From Chrysoporthe austroafricana (lineage: Eukaryota; Ascomycota; Sordariomycetes; Diaporthales; Cryphonectriaceae), in the NCBI GenBank assembly GCA_001051155.2, contig JYIP02000006.1, positions 3,968,001-4,032,000 on the forward strand: a DNA stretch of 64,000 nucleotides, read 5' to 3'. The position numbers and the translations under genes are program-made. The notes under the pieces were generated by a model. It was not told the origin of the DNA. It was given only the letters and a program-made list of their open reading frames with translations, and ran no database searches. Positions 58,744 through 64,000 of the stretch are shown here, in pieces; position 1 is the stretch's first letter, and each line of letters starts with the position of its first letter.

Positions 58744-59078
58744 AAAGGGTTAGGGATAGATAAAATAAGGATTATGGGATTACTTAATAAGCAAGTAAGC
58801 CAGATTTACTAGCTTACCAGATAAGTTAATAATCCTATACTGAAGAGCGGGATATATAAGATTGGATATTTCCTACTATCAGATAGTTTCCATAAATAGC
58901 TTTTCAGTCGTCAATCTAAATATTTCTCTAAGTATTATTTCAGAAAAGTATCTAATACGGATAAATGAATACTTAACGAATATTGAATACTTTTAAGAAC
59001 TGTATTTCCGTATACAAGTTAATTATACTGCATATTACTCTTGCCTAGCATAAACTTTTAACATACTAAGTATTTTGT
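58744..59078 (+). repeat. LTR-like fragment, + orientation, abutting an inverted LTR
   Basis: It has AAGGGTTAGGGATA, a TATATAAG box (58,852), a TTTTCAGTCGTCAATCTAAAT box and CTCTTGCCTAGCATAAAC (59,038-59,055). It ends against the LTR at 59,079 tail to tail. It is very AT-rich. Confidence 0.6.
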
Positions 59079-59626
59079 TATGAACGCTGCAGCAGATCCT
59101 TAGATGGGCTGTAAGGACAAGGGGTTTTATGCTAACAAGAGCGATACCAAGTACTGTCTTGAGCTTCAGGACGAATTCACTGAGTATCGCAAGGTTCATA
59201 AGCCAATATAGCTATCAATAGTAGGGTCTAATTGATATTTAGATTAATGACTGAAAGTCCTATCTAATTATCTAGCCGATAGTTCTTCCAGCCTTATATA
59301 TCCATATTTTTTTAATCCTTAGCTTATCGCTGCTTATCGGGGCTTATGGCTGCTTATCGAGCCCCGGTAAGCCCGGTTAAGCTCTGATAACCCTAACCCT
59401 GGCTTACGTAATCTTTGCGGNTTGGCTTATCGCTGCTTATCGGGGCTTATGGCTGCTTATCGAGCCCCGGTAAGCCCGGTTAAGCTCTGATAACCCTAAC
59501 CCTGGCTTACGTAATCTTTGCGGGATACGTATCTTCATTCTCTTGATTTGGCCCTAGGTCGGGGTTTGTCCTTCTGTATGTTAGTTTATAATATCATCCC
59601 TTTTCTATCGGTTATTATCCCCAACA
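59079..59626 (-). repeat. LTR (probable 3' LTR) of the gypsy element
   Basis: On the minus strand it starts TGTTGGGGATAATAACCGAT at 59626 and ends TTCATAACA at 59079, so it has the TG...CA ends of an LTR. Inside are CCAGGGTTAGGGTTATC, GCTTATC-type palindromic units, a TATATAAGG box and CTCTTGTTAGCATAAAACCC. It is on the pol strand and lies downstream of it. An N and an internal duplication disturb it (59322-59523). Confidence 0.75.
59322..59523. repeat. Exact 99 bp duplication around a single N (59421)
   Basis: 59322-59420 and 59425-59523 are identical over 99 bp, separated by N-T-T-G. A one-base N between identical flanks is typical of a scaffold or gap-filling join. Confidence 0.95.
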
Positions 59627-59789
59627 ATGCTTTGTAAGTATCCTTGTTCGGCAGGTTTCTTATCGCACTTTCCTTATTGAGATATCTCACAGAGTCGGCA
59701 AGTCTCGTAGTTCCTCGTCTACTCTTTCCTCCAAGAGTCTTGCCCGCCTTAAGCGATTTTCGTTTATCGAGTCTCGAGAGTACGAAATC

Positions 59790-60337
59790 ATGCCTTGTTC
59801 GCTCTGTCTTGAAAAGGGCTTGTCGTATCGTATGGTGAATGGGGTTAAGAGTTGTTCTAATTGTACGAAACGGGAGCGTTCTTGCGATACTGGACGGGTT
59901 CCGTTATCGTCTTGTAGGCTCCCCTTTTCCTTCTTCTTGCTCTTCTCATTCTTTTTCCTAATCCTGTTATAGTATTACGAGTTACCGATAAATTATCCCG
60001 GATTGATAGTCGTAAGGTTGAGGAGGAGGGGCGGCTTTTCGAGCTTTAGTCCCGCATAACCGAATCTTTGGCTTGTCTTGTACGGCTAAAGAAATAGCGC
60101 CGCTTCTTCCAGGAGAAAGGGATAAAGTTAGTAAATCAAGGTCTGGAAAAGGAGGAGCGTAATCGTATGGCTGTCGAGGTACAGGCGGTAGTTTCCGAGG
60201 AGTTTGCAGCTGCAGTTGCGGATCCTTCTTTTAGTGGTTTTGACTGGAATTCCGTAAGTGTAGGTAATTCTGTAATGGACTGGTCTGGTTTTTTGGGTAA
60301 AGCTGGTTCCTGTTCTGGATCCGGGCGGTCTTCCTAG
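59790..60337 (+). pseudogene. Intron-containing Cys-rich ORF antisense in the gypsy element
   Basis: The ATG at 59790 starts MPCSLCLEKGLSYRMVNGVK, then SCSNCTKRERSCD: a Cys-pair motif like those in small fungal retroelement-linked proteins. An intron at 59914-59972 (GTAGGC to TTATAG, 59 nt) restores the frame into LRVTDKLSRIDSRKVEEE and a coiled-coil segment. Two TAG stops (FEL-stop-SRITE and LKK-stop-RRFFQEKG) probably replace CAG (Gln). The tail ends MDWSGFLGK. It lies between the LTR and pol on the opposite strand to pol. Role unknown; perhaps a Gag-like or host-interacting protein. Confidence 0.6.
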
Positions 60338-60443
60338 GTAATTCGGGTAAGTAGAATTTTCATATGCTTATTCCCTTCCGTTATTATTTATCCAGGTAAT
60401 CTGCTAATGCTCGAGATGCATTTTGTAAGTTGGATTTGGGTTT

Positions 60444-63400
60444 TTACGAATTTTCATTTGCCGGGTAATCTTTCCATTTGACGAGGTATTCGGGGTCGTA
60501 ATCTGGTCCGCAGTATTTGAGGATTCGTTCGACCTCGTATTCTGGCTCGTTATTCTCGACCTGAATGCTTCTATCTGTTTTGGTTATTCTTGGTACTGGT
60601 TCGAGGAACGAGATATGGAATACCGAATAGATTCTCATTCTATAAGGTAATGCGAGTTCGAAATTAATGTTTGAGATTTTCCTTAGGATTTTGAATAGTC
60701 CTAATTTCTTGTAATCCAGTGAGTGAGAGGGTCTTATTGTTTTAATATATTCTTTCCGTCGAACAAAATAGACTTTATCCCCCTCTTGTAGGATTGGTCT
60801 TTCGATCCTTTTGGAGTTGGCGTATTTCGTTATTCTTTCTTGCACGAATTTCAGTTCCTTCTGGAATTCTTTCTGAACCTTCTTGATTCTTCTGATTCGT
60901 CTTTCTGCAGCTTCTGCGTTTGCTCCTAGTATCTTGTCGTAGTAGGCTATCGGGTTATAGCTATAGAATGCGTAGAATAGCGATTTCTTTATTATGCTTG
61001 TATTTGCGCTATTATATGCAAATTGCGCTAGGAGTAGGAGGTCGACCCAGTTGTCCTGCTCGTGGTTTACGTAATATCGTAGATATTGCTTGACAATCTG
61101 ATTGGTTCTTTCCGTTTGTCTGTCTGTTTGTAAATGGAATGCTATAAACATTTTCTGTTATGTTCCGAATAGCTTCGTAAGTAAGGTCCAGAAGTTTGAT
61201 ACGAACTTTTTATCTCTATCGGAAATGATTTCTTTGGGCATGCCGTAATTGGCTATAATTATTCTGAAGAACGTATATGCAAGTTCCTCTGCTATGCTGC
61301 TTTCCTTGTATAGTAGGAAGTAAGCGTACTTGCTCAGTCTGCAAACCATTACTAAAATGCTATCGTACTGTACTCTAATTAAGAGTTCTCGTAAGAGAAG
61401 TAGCTTGGTAATGAAATCCTAGCTAATAGATTGCCAAATTACTTCCGGAACCGGGAATGGTTAAAGCAATCCATAGGGCTTGTAATATTCAATCTTGTTC
61501 TTCCTGCAGCTATCGCATTCTCGTAAGATTCTTTCGATTTTTCGTCTGAGCCTTGGTAGGTTCTAGTATTTTTTGATTCTTTCGTAAGTAGCTCTAATTC
61601 TTTGATAACTATATGCTAGTATGCTATATATAGTTTTGATATATTCGTTTTATTTTTCGGGGGTTATATCCTCAGGTTTTCTTCTTTAATTCTCGATTCT
61701 GATAATCGTATTGAATTCTCTTATTTCGCTTACAAAGTTGCTATCTTTGTCTTGCCTGAAAATATTCTGTAATTCTTTGGGTTCCGTATCCTAGTAATCT
61801 GCTTGTCTGCTAAGGGCGTTTGCTCTGCCGTTCTCTAATCCTTTGCAATATATGATTTTTAGGTCGAATTGCAAAAGGAATTCTGCTTATCTGACTTGTC
61901 GTTTATTCAAGACTTTTATTATCATAAATATTGTTAGGTTTTTGTAATCTGAGTATACTATTATCTGGTATTTAGTTCCGATTAGGTAGTATTGCTATTT
62001 TTCGAATGCTTTGACAATTGCTATTAGTTCTTTATCTGGAATGCCGTAATTGAGTTCCGGGCCGTTTAACTTTTTTAAGAAGTTGCTTATTATCTTGAGA
62101 TATCTCTGGTTATCTCATTAGCCTAGTTGTCCGCTAAGTGCGTAGTCTGATGCGTCGGTTTCGATTTCGAATAGTTTGTCTGAGTCCGTTTCGCAAAGTA
62201 TGAGTTCTGACATAACTCGTTCCTTGATTTCGTCAAATGCTTTTCGAGCTTCTTAAGTCCATTCAAATTTGCAATCCTTCTTTGTAAGATTCGTAAATAG
62301 TCGTGCAATCTTGTTATAGTTTCGAATGAATTGCCGATAGAAGTTAGCATAACCGAAAAATGCTCTGACTTCCTTAGTCTTTTCTAATATAAGCTATTCT
62401 TTTACTGCTTGGACCTTATCTTTCTGCATGCTAATCTATCCTGGTTTGATAGTATAGCCCAGGTAGTCGACTTCCTATTAATAAAACTAGCATTTGCTTA
62501 ATTCCATAAGGAATTTATTATCTTGTAACGTTCGGAATACTTATCGTATATGCTATTTGTATAATGCGAGGTCTTTGGAATAGATGAGAATATCGTTAAA
62601 GTAGACGATAATAATAGTATCCAAGTATTCGCGGAAGATATCATTAATCATTTCTTGGAAGAATGCAAGCGCGTTAGTTAATCCAAAAGGTAAAATTACA
62701 TATTCGAAATGTCCGTAGCGGGTCCTGAATGCTGTTTTCCAAATATTATCTTCCTTAATCCGAATATAATAGTATCTTTCTTTGAAATCCAGGGTAGTGA
62801 ACTATTTTGTTCCTATCAGACAATCTCGCATTTCTCCTATTAACGGCAGGGGATAGCGATTCTTGATTGTAATATCGTTAAGTTGCCGATAGTCCATGCA
62901 AAGTCGTAATTTGCCGTTTTTCTTTGGAACAAACAGGATTGGGTATCCCGCGGGTAATCGTAATTTCCGTATATAGCCTCTCTTGAGGTTTTCGTCGATA
63001 TATTCCCTGAGTGCTTTGAGTTTTGCTTAATCGAGCTTGTAGATAAGGTAGTTCTATAGCTTTGTCCCTTCTTTCAGTAGGATCTTATAGTCAAAGGGGC
63101 TATATTCGGGTAAGCCGTTATCGAATCTTCCTTGCCATAGTTTTTTGAATTCGTAATACTCCCGTAATACGTTTTTGAGGTCTGGCAGTAGTTCTTTTTC
63201 GTCTTCTGCGATCTGTAAGAATATAAGGTATCGCTATGCGTATCTTGCCTCGCTAGCTTTTTATCTTTTGAGCTTTTCTGTTTCTGGTGGTTTCGGGTAT
63301 CTGTCGGGTGCCAAGCCGAATTGTCTTCTAGCGTATTCGTACTGTAAGAGCTGTATTTCTTTATAGTTCCACAATCCATATTTTCTTGCGCTATTCCGTA

Positions 63401-64000
63401 CCTGACCGAATTTCTGTTAGTCGATAGTTATTTATAATCCTGGTCCGTCCCTAACTTTCGTCTGGAAGTTCAAAATGGTCGTAACCCTTCCCTGTATTAT
63501 GGCTTGCTTTTCTGCTTTAGGGGTATTCGTAAGCCTATTTGAGCGCATTTCACTTGTGCTATTCTCAGTAATTAGGTTTCTTTCTCTGCTAGTAATCGCG
63601 ACCTTTTCGGTAAGTACGGCTTGTTCCTATGAGATCTGGCCAGTAGTCCAATCAATTCGAGAGTTATATTCCTTAAGCCAAAGTATTCCCAAGATTAACT
63701 CATATTATGCCGTATCTATAATGTCAAAAGTAACGTTTATCGTAAGGCTTTGGATCGAGATAAGTAGATAATCAGTTTCCATATCGATTATACTTAAGTT
63801 ATACGTAACCGACTTTCTTTCCACAGTATTAAGCTTGTAAGAGTCCTTCTTTTGCATCCAGGGAATTCGTTCCCTGTTAACGATTTCGGGCGAAATGAAA
63901 TTTCCTTGTGCGCCGCTATCCAGTAATGCGCTATATCGTCGTCCTTTGATATACGCATCTAGAATGATATGCTCCTCGTTTCCTTTGGTAATGGCATATA
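60444..64000 (-). mobile_element. Ty3/gypsy (chromovirus-type) pol remnant, runs off the window
   Basis: Minus-strand order is that of gypsy pol. Protease LLDSGAQGNFIS (DSG at 63912-63920). RT with [20 protein letters not shown] (about 62,950), then GFLTNAL-type and YFNDILIYSK segments (62,570-62,603; YxDD changed to YxND). RNase H (ETDASDYALSGQ near 62,140, then VYSDYKNLTIF). Integrase zinc finger (ILRECDSCRKNK near 61,510). Integrase core (WDFITKL, ISDRDKKFVSN and QTDRQTERTNQ). C-terminal chromodomain (EYEVERILKYCGPDYDPEYLVKWKDYP, 60,450-60,550). Many in-frame stops replace Gln or Trp codons, so it is dead. The 5' part lies beyond 64,000. Confidence 0.92.

Overview
The window is nuclear DNA of a filamentous ascomycete, most likely a sordariomycete. 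Supporting signs are short (about 60-230 nt) GT-AG introns, GC-rich codon use, a typical fungal gene set (Nmr-type nitrogen regulator, Erg2, Csl4, Fcf1, Zn2Cys6 factor, Yor1-type ABCC transporter, NACHT-ankyrin NLR), and transposon relics whose stops look like C-to-T changes on either strand, as repeat-induced point mutation (RIP) would leave. Domain calls come from reading the translations; no database search was run.

Positions 1 to about 35,500 form a GC-rich, ordinary chromosomal arm with wide intergenic spaces. In order it holds: a small secreted RlpA/barwin-like protein (954-1361, +); a secreted type-B carboxylesterase with an abnormal oxyanion motif (3176-4870, +); a Ser/Thr-rich single-pass membrane protein resembling Csi2 (7379-8539, -); the PIN-domain rRNA processing factor Fcf1 (9938-10739, +, four exons); a seven-exon Zn2Cys6/MHR transcription factor (11820-15014, +); a 5.5 kb stretch without a recognisable gene; an NmrA-type nitrogen regulator (20571-21983, +); head-to-head C-8 sterol isomerase erg2 (23108-23881, -) and exosome subunit csl4 (24473-25256, +); a 4.8 kb gene-free stretch; and a full ABCC transporter (30054-34882, +, three exons).

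From about 35.6 kb the composition turns AT-rich and the region becomes an accessory, transposon-dominated compartment. It contains a degraded RNase H-bearing LINE (36.7-39.5 kb, -), LTR fragments of one Ty3/gypsy-like family, a Fot1/pogo DNA transposon with perfect 29 bp terminal inverted repeats and TA target duplication (56,362-58,192), a fragment of a second Tc1/mariner family beside it, and a decayed chromovirus-type gypsy pol that runs off the right end. Three non-repeat genes lie in this compartment: an apparently intact four-exon NACHT-ankyrin NLR (39,946-44,512, -), an intact aquaporin (48,927-49,954, +), and a DUF7924-like gene with several RIP-type lesions (51,288-52,873, -).

The most unusual observations are: (i) an intron-containing Cys-rich ORF encoded antisense beside the 3' LTR of the gypsy family, with the same layout at a second locus; (ii) a dense ACCAGT array next to that second locus; (iii) hypervariable palindromic segments next to telomere-like GGGTTA boxes in the LTRs; (iv) a carboxylesterase with Ser-Glu-His kept but the GGG oxyanion run lost; (v) a 40-codon in-frame extension after the stop of the Csi2-like gene; and (vi) a single-N assembly join flanked by an exact 99 bp duplication.
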